Of a stretch of DNA of 64,000 bases, positions 12,301 to 20,260 are shown piece by piece. This DNA comes from Anisodus tanguticus (lineage: Eukaryota; Streptophyta; Magnoliopsida; Solanales; Solanaceae). The stretch lies in contig CM067557.1 of assembly GCA_034509755.1 (NCBI GenBank), forward strand, positions 12,934,001 to 12,998,000, read 5' to 3'. The position numbers and the translations under genes were made by a program. The notes below the pieces were generated by a model that ran no database searches, had not been told where the DNA came from, and was given only the letters and a program-made list of their open reading frames with translations. Position 1 is the stretch's first letter. Every line of letters begins with the position of its first letter.

Positions 12301-15300
12301 ATTCTACTGAAGGTTGGAACATCGATCGAGAATACAAATAGCATATCAGCCTTCCGGTAACACAACTATGACTTGTGGTGATGGAGAAAGAGAAGACACC
12401 CCTATTGGGATTCAGAAACACTGTTGATTTTACACTACTACAAATTATATTTTTTAAAAGAAAAGGATAAAAAGTGACTCTGAAGTAGAATATCCAGATT
12501 ACTTAAGTGCATTATTCTTTTCTTTTCTTTTTCTATAAGGACTTTGGTGCATTATTTCTTCAGCAAGTAAACTAATAAGTCTGAATTCCACCACCCTTTG
12601 GATGTGTATCCCTCCACCATTCCAATTTTTAAGTACTCATGGATATCAAGAAACAAAATTAGCCAAGTCATTGTTACGTAAAACGCAAATTTGAAGACGT
12701 ATCATCTCCACTACCTGCAGTCTCTCTAGTATCACTGAGATTATCAAGTTACGGACTATTGAGGATGCACCGAAAAGGGGACAATTTTGTCTATGCATAG
12801 TAGGTGGATAAAGGGAAGGACCAACACTCCTATTGGTGTTGGCCTTTGGAAGAACATCAGCATGTTAAATTTCGGAAGGATAGATGGCTTAAAAGTACAC
12901 CACTGATGGACACTTTCCCTGAAATGCACCAGATTGCCCTCGACATGGATTCTGGTGTAGCTCAAAATAGAAGAAATAGAGGAAATGGCACCCCGTGCCC
13001 ACATTTCAGAAGGAAACTTCAGGATTGGGAGGTTAATGATCTACTAGCCATGCTAAGCTACCTAGAAGGCCACAACATAGATGATCAGCAGTCAAACAGA
13101 CTCACTTGGGAAAGCTATAAAGGGGGCAAATACAAAGTCAAAGATGGTTACAAACACTACTGTTCCCAGAATAGCATGATAGCCAATTGTCCTTGGAAGC
13201 ACATTTGGAGAACTAAGGTGCCTACCAAAGTTACTTGCTTCACTTGGACAGAGCTCTACATGGGGTCTGTCTCACTCAGGACAACTTAAGCAAAAGGAAT
13301 ATTACACTAGTAAGCAGATGCAACATATGTGCAAACAGAATTTAGAAAGTATCAACCATATCTTCCTCCATTGTCCAGTTGCAAGTGAAATCTTGAGCCT
13401 CTTCTACTCTATGTTTGGTCTGAAATAGGTTATGCCACAAACAAAAAAGCAAGCCTGTGAAAGCTGGTGCTTTTGGGGAGTTGATAAAGCCATCAAAAAA
13501 TCTATAGAATGATTCCAGCAGTTGAATTTTGGTGTATCTAGGCAGAACGAAACCGCAATCGCTTTAATGGCATCTCAACTCCAACCTATACATGCTTAAG
13601 TAAATATATTTAGTTGGAACTATCTCACTCCTGTAAACAATGTACTACACTTTCTCAACTGTATTAGCTCCTTCTTTCTCAACTGTATTAGCTGAGCTTG
13701 AATTAACATAGACTCACATGTACTGGAGCTAATTATGTATCTTTTGTACTCTTTGCATCTTCTTGATGCGTTTTAATGAATACAAAAAATTTAATAAATA
13801 AATAAAAAGAAGTTTGGGAATGACTAACATAGCACAATTATACCATGAGGGGGAGGGGAAGTTAATGAGGTATTTATCCTGTATATAAGTCGGCGCAACA
13901 TTATATCAAGAATGTAAATATATTAATGTATATAGTGTTCCACATGGAAAAGGATTCTAATGTGTTGTCTATAAATCAATGTAATAATGTAGTTTACGCA
14001 TATTAATAATATTTCCCGAGATTTCATTTCTCATTACATAGAGCTTTAGCGAGAAAGCTTGTTGTGCAATCGGGAAGAAGATTCATCACCGTGCAATTTT
14101 TTCGGTGACTGTTAAGGTCTGTCAGTGTCAACTTTGTCTTTCGGCGGTGTTGCGCAGACACCAACACACCACAAGTCTCCTCAGGCTCCGGCGATGAACA
14201 CCGGCACCACAAGTCTCCTCAGGCTCCGGCGATGAACACCGGCCAGAACCCACCAAAAATTCCAACATCACACGCCGGCCAGAGGTGCGACTTATCGGTG
14301 AGATAATTTGTCCGTCTTTTTTTATTCATGGTTGTCCGTCATTGGCCTTTTTATCAGTTGAACATTAAGAATGTTTTTCTCTACGGTGACCGTGAGGATG
14401 AAGTTTATATGAAGCAACCACCTAGTTTTGTTGTTCAGGGAATGTTCAGGGAAAGTCTGGTAGCCTTGTATGTCAATTGCACTAGTCCCTCCATGGTCTG
14501 AAACAGTCTCCTCGAGCCTGGTTTGGGAAGTTCAATACAATAATTTAGGAGTTCGGTATGACTCCTAGTGAAGTTGATCACTCTGTGTTTTATCGTCATT
14601 TTGCTCCAAATCAGTGTATTTATTTGGTGGTTTATGTTGACGATATCATTATCACCGGTAACGATTAGGATGGTATCACTAATTTGAAGCAACATCTCTT
14701 TCAACACTTTCAGACTAAAGACCTACCTTGGCAGACTGAAGAATTTTCTAGATATTAAAGTTGCTCAGTCCAAACCAGACATTGTTATTTCGCAACGAAA
14801 ACATGCCTTGGAAATTTTTTAGGAGACAGGAATAACAGGATATAGACCCATTGACACTCCTATGGATCCGAATGCTAAACTAACGCCAAGACACGGGGAG
14901 CCACTCAGTGATCCTGAAAAATATAGGCAGCGATTGATAAGTTGAATTTATCTCCAGTGATGGACCTGACATTTCTTTACTTGTGAGTGTTGTAAGTCAA
15001 TTTATGAATTTTCACTCTGATAGTCATGGGGATGCAGTTGTCCGCATTCTACGATATATAAAGTAGGTTATACGCAAAGGACTATTGTTCGAGGATCGAG
15101 GCCATGAGTAGATCTTTGGATATACAGACGTTGATCGGGCAAGAGAGTGACGTTGATCGGGCAAGATCACTCTCTGATAAACGTTCTACATCTGGATATT
15201 GTAATTTAATAGGAGGTAATTTAGTGTCCTACAAGAGTGAAAAACATAATATGGTTACTCGATCTAGTGCACAGGCAGAATATCGAGCAATTGATGTAGC

Positions 15301-18300
15301 AACTTGTGAGTTTGGATAGAGAATTAAAATTTGGACAAATCAATCAAATGAAACTAATGTGTCATAATCAAACGACCCTTCATATTGCACCAAATCTGAT
15401 ATTTCATGAGAGGAATAAGCACATTGAGATGACTATCACTTTATCAAAGAAAACATACCCTAAGAAGATATTGTTACAAAATTCGTGAAGTCAAGTGATT
15501 TGCTTGCAGATATCTTCAACAAAGTCACTTGATCCTCTTATTAGTTGCATCTTTAACAAGCTCGGTACATATGACATATATACACCAGCTTGAGGAGAGT
15601 GTTAGAATATCAATAAATATGGTGTCTTAGATGAAAAAGGATTGTATTGTACTGTTTATAAATAGGGCCCAATGTAAAATGTCATTTACGCATCTTAATA
15701 ACATTTCCGAGACTTTATTTCTCACAAAAAAATGTGCCATATTTTTCAATTTTTACCCAAAATGGCACATTCATATATATTTTGCAAAAATAAATTTTAC
15801 ATGTTAGCCTATAATGAAGAAGTCGTCGGGACAACCACCTTTACTCTTTTTCTTCTCTTCCTTTTACTTTCAGAGTAGGCGCCCAAACATCCGCCATTAT
15901 TGTCGGACATTTATGCCTGAAACTCCATTCCACCATCCTCATCATCTTTCCATCGCACCACTAGAAACAAGATCTACTTTCTTTCCTTAAGATTTTCATA
16001 CCCGTCTCAATCTTCACACTTGTGAACCCTCTCTTGTGTTTCCTCTCCTCTCTCGTTCTATCTATTTCTCTATTATACATTAATTGACCATATTTTTATT
16101 ACATATTGTTAAAATTATTTTCACCCTTCCTTTGAATCCAAGTTTCGTAGTTACTTGAATGTTGTTTTGTTTAAAGAATTATTCTTTTTGTATAATCCAT
16201 ATGTACATTTGTAATTAGCTCATTAGACACATTGGAATTACTAACTTAGTTGACTTGTGGAAAATTATTTCTACAAGTAATAAACCTTTATGAGATGTAG
16301 AGATTTTCTAAGAGTCAAAACGAAAGACTAGAAAAATATCTTGTGGGGCTAGTATATAATTTGTGCACATCCTAGAATAAGGTGGTTTAAGGTGCAAATT
16401 TGAAGAATATTCCTAACCATTGGATCTTGAAGCTAATTTTTTACCTTTGGATGATAAGAGAACAAAGTTTCTTATCATTCTTTGGTAGTTATTCATGTAG
16501 GCAGCCCTCACTTCTCAAAAGTCACTTTCTTCTTTTTTCTTTACCAAACCCTCCATTGAAGAAGAGTCAACTCATTTTTTGCTATAAAAGAAAACCATAC
16601 TATATCGGCATGCCTCTCGAAACAAAATGGATTTAAAGAAAGGATGATAATATTTGAACAATCCATAATAAAAATATGGTATCCCCTTCCTCAAATCTAT
16701 TTTTATTTGGTCCAAGCAACCTCTGATTTGGCTTTGGTGACATCTCAAGCCTACGATTTTATTCCCCAATGTCACTTCTTGCTACGGCGAAACCCCTTTG
16801 TTGACATCCCAAACCTATGAGCTTCTAAGATTTTTTCCAATTGAGAAAGTTATTTTGTTGTTCCTAAAAAGAGATTTTTCCATGGGTGTGGTGAAGATTG
16901 GGGAAAAAGAAAGTGATGGATAGTGGTGTATCGGCGGAGATACAATGGTGTATAAAGGTGTATATACAATGTATAATAATGTACAAGAGGTGTATTACAC
17001 CATTATACGATGCTATACATTATATATACACTATACATTGACTATACACCTTTATACATTCTCTATACACCAAGACGTGAAAGTATTTCGCGCGCGGGGG
17101 AGGGCATACGTCAAGCAAAGATATGTTGCTCAAAGATCACGTGATGCTTGGAAGAAAATAATCTTCTTATGTTTGTGTTTTAGTTTCATTATGTTCCGAG
17201 TATGGGATGTTCCTTCCTTTAATACTGGAAGATTATTCTTTTTATTGGAGGAATTAATTGTGTTGTTGATTAGAAGGGACAAAGCCCCTAACGTTCACTG
17301 GTCTTCAATTTTCTTCTTCTTCTTTTTTTTTGATAGACTGGAAAAGGAAAAGATCAAGTTTTGGGGTTTTTGTATTGGATTTCGCTGGCTGTTTTCTACT
17401 TTCCTTACCTTTTGCTTTACGGATGAAATCAAAAAGTGGGCCAGGCGGGTGAAATACAAAATTTTGGCTAAGCGGTTATGAATAGTTTCCGCTGGATGGA
17501 TATTTTTGAAAGTTCCCCACAGTTATTCCATGGATAAATTGATGATATTGACCTTTTGCCTATTTCTATATATCCCTCTGCTCCCACCTCAACAACTTTT
17601 ATTGGAACGAGGAAGCTTTATTGTTTTAACATAAAAACTACAAACAAGCAGATTATGAAACTGCTCAAAAGCAAAATAGAATCAAAGAAATTTCACAAGC
17701 AATTACCCAAAAAAAAGAATATAAAAAATAACAAGAACATTTGATCAGCTAACTTACACCATTATGACTTCATACGCAGCCATTACTTAATACTTGCAAG
17801 TGATAAAAAAAAGGTATGACAAGGTCGATAAGAATATAATGAAATTCAGCAAACACAGGTTTGCACAAACTTGTAGGTAGACTCATCATGATAATCACAA
17901 GATAGAGGAGCAACCTGCTTAGTTTCAAACTCACGCTGCCACCTTCGTGCATCCCAAAAATCGTGGCCCATTTCTCCACAATAATGGCCAACTTGATAAC
18001 CAGTTTGCTCACGTATAACTTCTGCTTGCTGTGTTCCAAAACAACAAATCAAATTCAATTCCAGTTTACACAGATGAAAAAATGGGAAGCAGGAGACATG
18101 CTAAAGAATTAGTACCTGATAAACAAGTGGAACTTTAGGAACCAGGAAAACTGCCAGCATTTTCTTGTTCTTCTTTTGCAAATCACTACATAGACTCTTC
18201 ATGAGGAGGATGGCAATAAGCGTTTTTCCTGCTCCTGTTTCAAGAAAAGCAATTGTATTGTTCTTTCTGGCATGTTCAAGTGCATCCAACTGATACTTCC

Positions 18301-19027
18301 TAGCTTGCTCCCTGGGAGCTTGTTCCTTTGGTTTGTCATCTGTCTTCTCAATAGCTCCAGACGGTTCAAGGCTTCTCTCAGTTGGTAACTTCCTCTCTCG
18401 ATTTCTATTGGCTTCCCATAAACCCTCACGATGGACCATCTCTTTCCTTTCTTTGTCCCATTCCCAGTAGCCCCTCCCTTCCCTCCAGTCCCTATCTCTT
18501 CCACCACCAGCACCGTGATTTTCTCTTCTCCTTCTTTGATCCCTCTCTACTCTATTCATCTCATCACTCTCGCGGAGTCTCTTCCTACCCAAAGGTCTAT
18601 CACGGCCTCTCCTATGGTGGCTATCATCACCAAGTCTAGCCCTTTTTCCACCATTTCTCTCTTCTTTATCATAATAATCTCGTTCCTTCTGCCTCGAAAA
18701 CCCATTTCCCCCATCACCCGTGTTGTGCTCCGTATCCATGTTAACTTGTGGCCCACTGTACTTAGAAATTTCAGGTGCAGCTAAACCCTCACTATACGAT
18801 TCCGGTACGGAATCATCGCCATTCTTTAATTTTTCAGGAATCCCATCAATGCCACCAAAGAAACAAGGATCAAGACTCCCATTCGGACCCAATTGACTCA
18901 ACGGCCCAACGGGTACACCAGTCGACCCGGGGACAAAATCTTGAATAAGATCATCACATGTTATATCCTCACAAGCATCAAGCCAGTAAGAGGGTTTCTC
19001 AGAACCCCTACCATCATCACCATACAT
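1..19027 (-). CDS. DCL1: DICER-LIKE 1 (DCL1), 5' part, 14 exons, runs off left edge
   Basis: Dicer-like RNase III enzyme that cuts miRNA precursors in the nucleus. The spliced product matches the family collinearly from the start Met through about residue 1169 of an expected 1900 or so. Exons, right to left: 19027-18116, 18028-17915, 11816-11606, 11291-10897, 10810-10582, 6656-6484, 6398-6276, 5594-5434, 5343-5119, 5040-4890, 4813-4631, 816-655, 550-455, 371-1. All introns are GT-AG and every junction keeps frame. Visible in order: conserved SYWLDACEDI near the N terminus, a charged R/K/D/E-rich nuclear region (about 90-250), Walker A GAGKT (265-269), DECH box (371-374), helicase C with QSRGRAR (755-761), DUF283 (about 820-920), and the start of the platform/PAZ region. 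The RNase III and dsRNA-binding domains lie outside the window. No stop or frameshift is seen, so the gene looks functional. Confidence 0.97.
455..550 (-). CDS. DCL1: DCL1 exon 13 (residues 1014-1045)
   Basis: A 32-codon exon encoding VLSMSMDLFIARTVVTKATL and VFRGAIDVTESQ, platform region. Its first 10 bases, GTATTATCGA, form the 3' half of the miR162 site. Confidence 0.94.
541..666 (-). promoter_or_regulatory. miR162 target site, assembled across the exon 12/13 junction
   Basis: Exon 12 ends with CTGGATGCAGAG (666-655) and exon 13 begins with GTATTATCGA (550-541). Joined in mRNA they give a 22-nt site complementary to miR162 with one bulged base. In Arabidopsis this site mediates miR162-guided cleavage of DCL1 mRNA, a negative feedback of the miRNA pathway on its own enzyme. 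The 104-bp intron splits the site, so only spliced mRNA should be recognised. The sequence match is seen; the regulation is inferred from the family. Confidence 0.9.
655..816 (-). CDS. DCL1: DCL1 exon 12 (residues 960-1013)
   Basis: Encodes GDWILLGKDSCDSSKFTHLY and ends FAILFGNELDAE. Its last 12 bases, CTGGATGCAGAG, form the 5' half of the miR162 target site. Confidence 0.95.
1021..1236 (-). mobile_element. tRNA-derived SINE, diverged
   Basis: Shares the order of segments (CACCTCGACTATTCC, a run on CTACCTCC, a segment GGGAAGAAATCA, and CAGAAGGCCACACCCTTGG) with copies at 28362-28560 and 30466-30672. In reverse complement the right end resembles a tRNA box A. The box B region is decayed here. 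Confidence 0.65.
2066..2234. mobile_element. Stowaway-like MITE
   Basis: Begins CTCCCTCCGCTTCAA and ends with the inverted partner TTGAAACGGGGTGAG, flanked by TA on both sides (2064-2065 and 2235-2236), the Tc1/mariner Stowaway pattern. Non-coding. Confidence 0.75.
2503..2872 (-). mobile_element. TRIM retrotransposon (terminal-repeat element in miniature)
   Basis: Two direct repeats of about 115-120 bp, 2503-2622 and 2759-2872, share segments such as CCCCAAAAGCTAGCTCATGA and end TG...CA in minus orientation (right copy ends TA). Next to the right repeat the minus strand reads TGGTATCAGAG, the initiator-Met tRNA primer site; next to the left repeat it reads a purine tract GTGAGGTGGGG. The internal part is only about 136 bp with no coding. 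A 34-36 bp stretch holding the primer site is tandemly duplicated (about 2695-2764). No clear target duplication. Confidence 0.82.
2873..3355 (+). mobile_element. RTE-type LINE 3' end, 5'-truncated
   Basis: An open segment (to the TAG near 3047-3049) encodes APVRRCERLAMEGWRRGRGR then WGEVIRQDMTSLQLNKDMTL and DRRVWRSRT, the C-terminal tail of a plant LINE reverse transcriptase. A 3' UTR follows that ends GGGATTATACTGGGTATGTT and TTG repeats. The same ending is found alone at several other places in the window. Confidence 0.75.
4631..4813 (-). CDS. DCL1: DCL1 exon 11 (residues 899-959)
   Basis: Encodes AVCLDACKKLHQMGAFTDML, an acidic linker, and RHREFYPEGVADILR. It closes DUF283 and leads to the platform. 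It is followed by a 3.8-kb intron. Confidence 0.95.
4890..5040 (-). CDS. DCL1: DCL1 exon 10, DUF283
   Basis: Encodes YSILRPEFMMERHEKSGCPT, then CRLQLPCNAPFEKLEGPVCS and MRVAQQ, the core of DUF283, a double-stranded-RNA-binding-like fold in Dicer proteins. Confidence 0.95.
5119..5343 (-). CDS. DCL1: DCL1 exon 9
   Basis: Encodes DNSSHEAFLRNARNSEETLR and continues to VSLNSAVGLIHFYCSQLPSD, the entry to the DUF283 (Dicer dimerisation) fold. The codon for Asp follows an Arg codon split with exon 8. Confidence 0.95.
5434..5594 (-). CDS. DCL1: DCL1 exon 8, helicase motifs V and VI
   Basis: Encodes INLLVATSVAEEGLDIRQCN, then QSRGRARKPGSDY, the arginine-finger motif VI. All helicase signature residues are present, which argues for an active ATPase lobe. 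Confidence 0.96.
5595..6275 (-). other. DCL1 intron 7
   Basis: 681-bp intron. It holds one tandem duplication (6004-6087), otherwise AT-rich sequence with no recognised element. Confidence 0.8.
6004..6087. repeat. Two-copy 42-bp tandem repeat
   Basis: Units at 6004-6045 and 6046-6087, each starting GGCAGGCAGTAAAG and ending GTAACACATA, with one mismatch. A recent local duplication inside DCL1 intron 7. Confidence 0.9.
6276..6398 (-). CDS. DCL1: DCL1 exon 7 (residues 679-719)
   Basis: A 41-codon exon encoding VFEELPSLSFITSSSLIGHN and SQEMRTGQMQDTIAKFRDGR, helicase lobe 2. The boundaries give exact continuity with exons 6 and 8. Confidence 0.95.
6484..6656 (-). CDS. DCL1: DCL1 exon 6
   Basis: Encodes VVSVGEHVDVILGAAVADGK then KYQHTEDFRAIIFVERVVTA, the start of the helicase C-terminal lobe. 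The donor is GTGCAT (weak but GT). It joins exon 7 at LPK/VFEEL. Confidence 0.94.
6874..7060. mobile_element. Tourist-like (PIF/Harbinger) MITE
   Basis: Terminal inverted repeats GAGCCTATTTGGATGGGCTT and its partner AAGCCAATCCAAACAGGCTC, flanked by the 3-bp duplication TAA (6871-6873 and 7061-7063). 187 bp, non-coding. Confidence 0.85.
7216..7453. mobile_element. Stowaway MITE
   Basis: Starts CTCCCTCCGTCCCAATTTAT and ends with the inverted partner ATAAATTGGGACGGAGGGAG, flanked by TA (7214-7215 and 7454-7455). The long near-perfect terminal repeats suggest a fairly young copy. Confidence 0.92.
9634..10254. mobile_element. Stowaway-like MITE interrupted by a LINE tail
   Basis: Left end resembles CATTCTCGGTCCCATTTTAC and right end TTAAATGGGATGGAAGGAA in inverted orientation, with TA at both sides (9632-9633, 10255-10256). 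The middle, roughly 9850-10215, is a separate insertion with a LINE/SINE tail. Confidence 0.65.
9850..10215 (+). mobile_element. RTE LINE 3' UTR / TS-SINE-type tail
   Basis: T-rich 3' UTR-like sequence, then TTGAGCCGGGGGTCTATTGG, AACAACCTCTACCTT, AGGTAGAGGTAAGGTC and GATTACACTGGTACGTTG with TTG repeats. Matches the LINE tail at 2873-3355. Left boundary approximate. Confidence 0.65.
10582..10810 (-). CDS. DCL1: DCL1 exon 5
   Basis: Encodes VAHSFLTALQNDERASYQLD through an acidic stretch ending GEMEEGELLESY. It links Hel2i to helicase lobe 2. It is followed by a 3.9-kb intron full of repeats. Confidence 0.93.
10897..11291 (-). CDS. DCL1: DCL1 exon 4, helicase insertion region
   Basis: Encodes VSSQVDCAIKIRNLETKLDS and on to YGVSERTESDGAANLIQKLR and GQWCAYK. 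This is the inter-lobe (Hel2i) region, closely matching plant DCL1. It ends at a codon boundary at a GT donor (10896). Confidence 0.95.
11606..11816 (-). CDS. DCL1: DCL1 exon 3, DECH box
   Basis: Encodes VLVMTAQILLNILRHS and then MDECHHAVKKHPYSLVMSEF, the DExD/H motif II that couples ATP hydrolysis to RNA handling, and motif III FGMTASPVNLKG. It ends after the first base of a Gly codon and joins exon 4 in frame. Confidence 0.96.
12121..12240 (-). mobile_element. RTE LINE/TS-SINE-type tail
   Basis: Starts with CAACAACAACA (reverse of TTG repeats), then CATACCCAGTGAAATCCCAC, GTGGGGTCTGGGGAGGGTAG, and GAGGCTGTTTCCGAAA. A 14-bp segment is doubled (GGGAGGGTAGAGTG twice). Confidence 0.75.
12750..13810 (+). 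mobile_element. L1-type LINE 3' end, decayed
   Basis: The open frame 12804-13289 encodes KFRKDRWLKSTPLMDTFPEM, LTWESYKGGKYKVKDGY and CPWKHIWRTKVPTKVTCFTW, the zf-RVT-type C-terminal region of plant L1 LINE polymerase. After a stop and frame change, traces of CNICA...ESINHIFLHCPV follow. The element ends in an A-rich tail near 13800. Left border uncertain. Confidence 0.7.
13905..15727 (+). mobile_element. Decayed, shortened Ty1-copia element in DCL1 intron 2
   Basis: Diverged short LTRs at about 13905-14037 and 15600-15727 share AAAAGGATT, TTTACGCAT and TTAATAACATTTCC-like segments. After the left LTR comes AGAGCTTTAGCGAG, which looks like the remains of an initiator-Met primer site; before the right LTR comes the purine tract TTGAGGAGAG. 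The inside holds only fragments of polymerase: a reverse-transcriptase trace (VYVDDIIITGN near 14630) and an RNase H trace (RSTSGYCNLIGGNLVSYKSE, SSAQAEYRAI). No gag or integrase. Confidence 0.8.
15104..15319 (+). pseudogene. copia RNase H remnant
   Basis: Encodes RARSLSDKRSTSGYCNLIGG, VSYKSEKHNMVTRSSAQAEY and RAIDVATCE, the RNase H part of copia polyprotein. It carries a short in-frame duplication (TLIGQESDVDRAR repeats a DVDRA-like unit). Broken on both sides. Confidence 0.8.
16924..17072. repeat. Imperfect inverted repeat rich in GTATA
   Basis: The left part has GGTGTATAAAGGTGTATATA and CAATGTATAA; the right part has the reverse order, CTATACATTGACTATACACC and TTTATACATTC...CTATACACC. It can fold back in DCL1 pre-mRNA. 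Possibly a foldback transposon end; no family recognised. Confidence 0.6.
17915..18028 (-). CDS. DCL1: DCL1 exon 2 (residues 305-342)
   Basis: A 114-bp exon encoding QAEVIREQTGYQVGHYCGEM and the following WDARRWQREFETKQ, helicase segments conserved in plant DCL1. It lies 86 bp from exon 1 and is followed by a 6.1-kb intron. Confidence 0.96.
18116..19027 (-). CDS. DCL1: DCL1 exon 1 (residues 1-304)
   Basis: Starts at ATG (19027-19025), the start that gives the conserved SYWLDACEDI segment. It encodes the acidic/basic low-complexity N terminus rich in RR, KR and RE, then the start of the helicase with TGAGKT (Walker A). It ends VPLVYQ at a GT donor (18115). Several open frames antisense to this exon are by-products of its purine-rich composition. 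Confidence 0.96.
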
Positions 19028-19264
19028 TATTACAGTAGTAGTATGATTTTGATATTACCTAATCCAAGAGCACCCCAAATGAGTAAAACAAAAATCCACA
19101 ACAAAAAACAGAAAATAACGCGAACCCAGATCCTGTATTCAACAAAAGAAGAATCAAAATTTATTCTTTCAGCATAACAGTATATACGCTAATACGGACT
19201 CAGAATAAAATGGGCTGGATAAAACCTGCTATAAAAGAGTAGGATCCGCTTGTGCACAACAAGA

Positions 19265-19510
19265 TCCAAGGCCAGAAATCTATGTGCCTTCACTGCCTAC
19301 CTGTCAGTGATTGAGCCAAAAAACATCAATGAGGCTCTTCTAGATGCTTACTGGATCATTGCAATGCAAGAAAAAATTCATCCCAAAGCCTAAAGATAGA
19401 ACAATCATTGGAACTAGGTGGGTTTCGAGGAACCATCACAGAAAATAAGGCAAAACTGGTAGTACAAGGGTATACCCAAGAACAAGGAATCGACCATCAT
19501 CACCCTGCAT
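19265..19510 (+). pseudogene. copia reverse-transcriptase fragment
   Basis: In broken frames it encodes LSVIEPKNINEALLDAYWII, AMQEKIHPKA, TIIGTRWV-like sequence and NKAKLVVQGYTQEQGIDHH, the N-terminal part of the copia RVT_2 domain. No LTR is associated. It sits 240-480 bp upstream of DCL1. Confidence 0.75.
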
Positions 19511-19902
19511 TATTACAGTAAAGTTATGATTTTTAAATAAATTAAGAGCAACAAAAAACAGAAAATAACGCCAACCCAAATCCTGTTTCAACAAAAAGAA
19601 TCAAAACTTATAGTATATCCGCTTTTATAAGCATAAAAAGGGGGCTGGACAGAACCTGCTAGAACAACAAGAAGGAGATAAAAGATATGATTTTTAACTA
19701 ATTTATGAGTAAACTAAAAACCCACAACAAAAAAACAGAAAACAACGCAAACCCAAGAATCAAAATTTATTCTTACAACAAAAAAGAGAGTAAAGATATG
19801 ATCCTTAACTAATTTAAGAGCAACCCAAATGAGTAAATTAAAAACCCACAACCAAAAAAGGAAAATAACGCAAACCCAAGAATCAAAATTTATTCTTACA
19901 AG

Positions 19903-20035
19903 TAGGGATGTACTAACTCAGTTGGTTGTATATCTGAACTTCCACCTTGTTGGTGAGGGTTCGAATTCCCACATTATAATCCCCTCCCTCATTTCCCCTT
20001 CCCCTACCCCTTTTTTTTTAAAAAAAATCTTACAA
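19903..20035 (+). mobile_element. tRNA-derived SINE
   Basis: Has a tRNA-like head: box A-like TAACTCAGTTGGTT and box B GGTTCGAATTCC, then a pyrimidine-rich tail TCCCCTCCCTCATTTCCCC and oligo-T/A. A second, related copy follows at 20150-20260. Confidence 0.7.
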
Positions 20036-20149
20036 CAAAAAAGGAGTGAAAAGATATGATCTTTAACTAAATTAAGAGCAACCCAAATGAGTAAATCAAA
20101 AACCCACAACGAAAAACAGAATAACGCAAAACCAAGAATCAAAATTTAT

Positions 20150-20260
20150 TCTGTAGTCTACTTGGTTGGCTACCTGAACTTACCTTATTGGTGAGGGTTC
20201 GAATCTCCAAGTTGTAATCCCTCCTCATTTCCCTTCCCTGCCGCTATGTAATAAAAAAAT
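20150..20260 (+). mobile_element. tRNA-derived SINE, second copy
   Basis: Same family as 19903-20035: CTACTTGGTTGGCTACCTGA, GGTTCGAATCTCCAAGTTGT, AATCCCTCCTCATTTCCC, then TATGTAATAAAAAAAT. A 3' piece of the same tail occurs at 32186-32245. Confidence 0.7.

Larger units (their letters stand above)
11817..17914 (-). other. DCL1 intron 2 (6.1 kb)
   Basis: The largest DCL1 intron in the window. It carries a LINE/SINE tail (12121-12240), an L1-type LINE tail (about 12750-13810), a decayed copia element (about 13905-15727) and an inverted repeat rich in GTATA (about 16924-17072). The stretches 15728-16920 and 17075-17914 contain only AT-rich sequence. Confidence 0.85.

Noticed and set aside
16945..17481. 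178-codon open frame in DCL1 intron 2
   Set aside because: Starts inside the GTATA inverted repeat, has low-complexity Phe runs and no recognisable domain; likely chance.
18199..18784. Several open frames on both strands over DCL1 exon 1
   Set aside because: They are shadows of the Arg/Lys/Asp/Glu-rich coding strand; only the frame starting at 19027 matches DCL1.
19903..20260. Possible tRNA genes (box A and box B present)
   Set aside because: No complete cloverleaf or acceptor stem; the shared downstream tail shows they are tRNA-derived SINEs.
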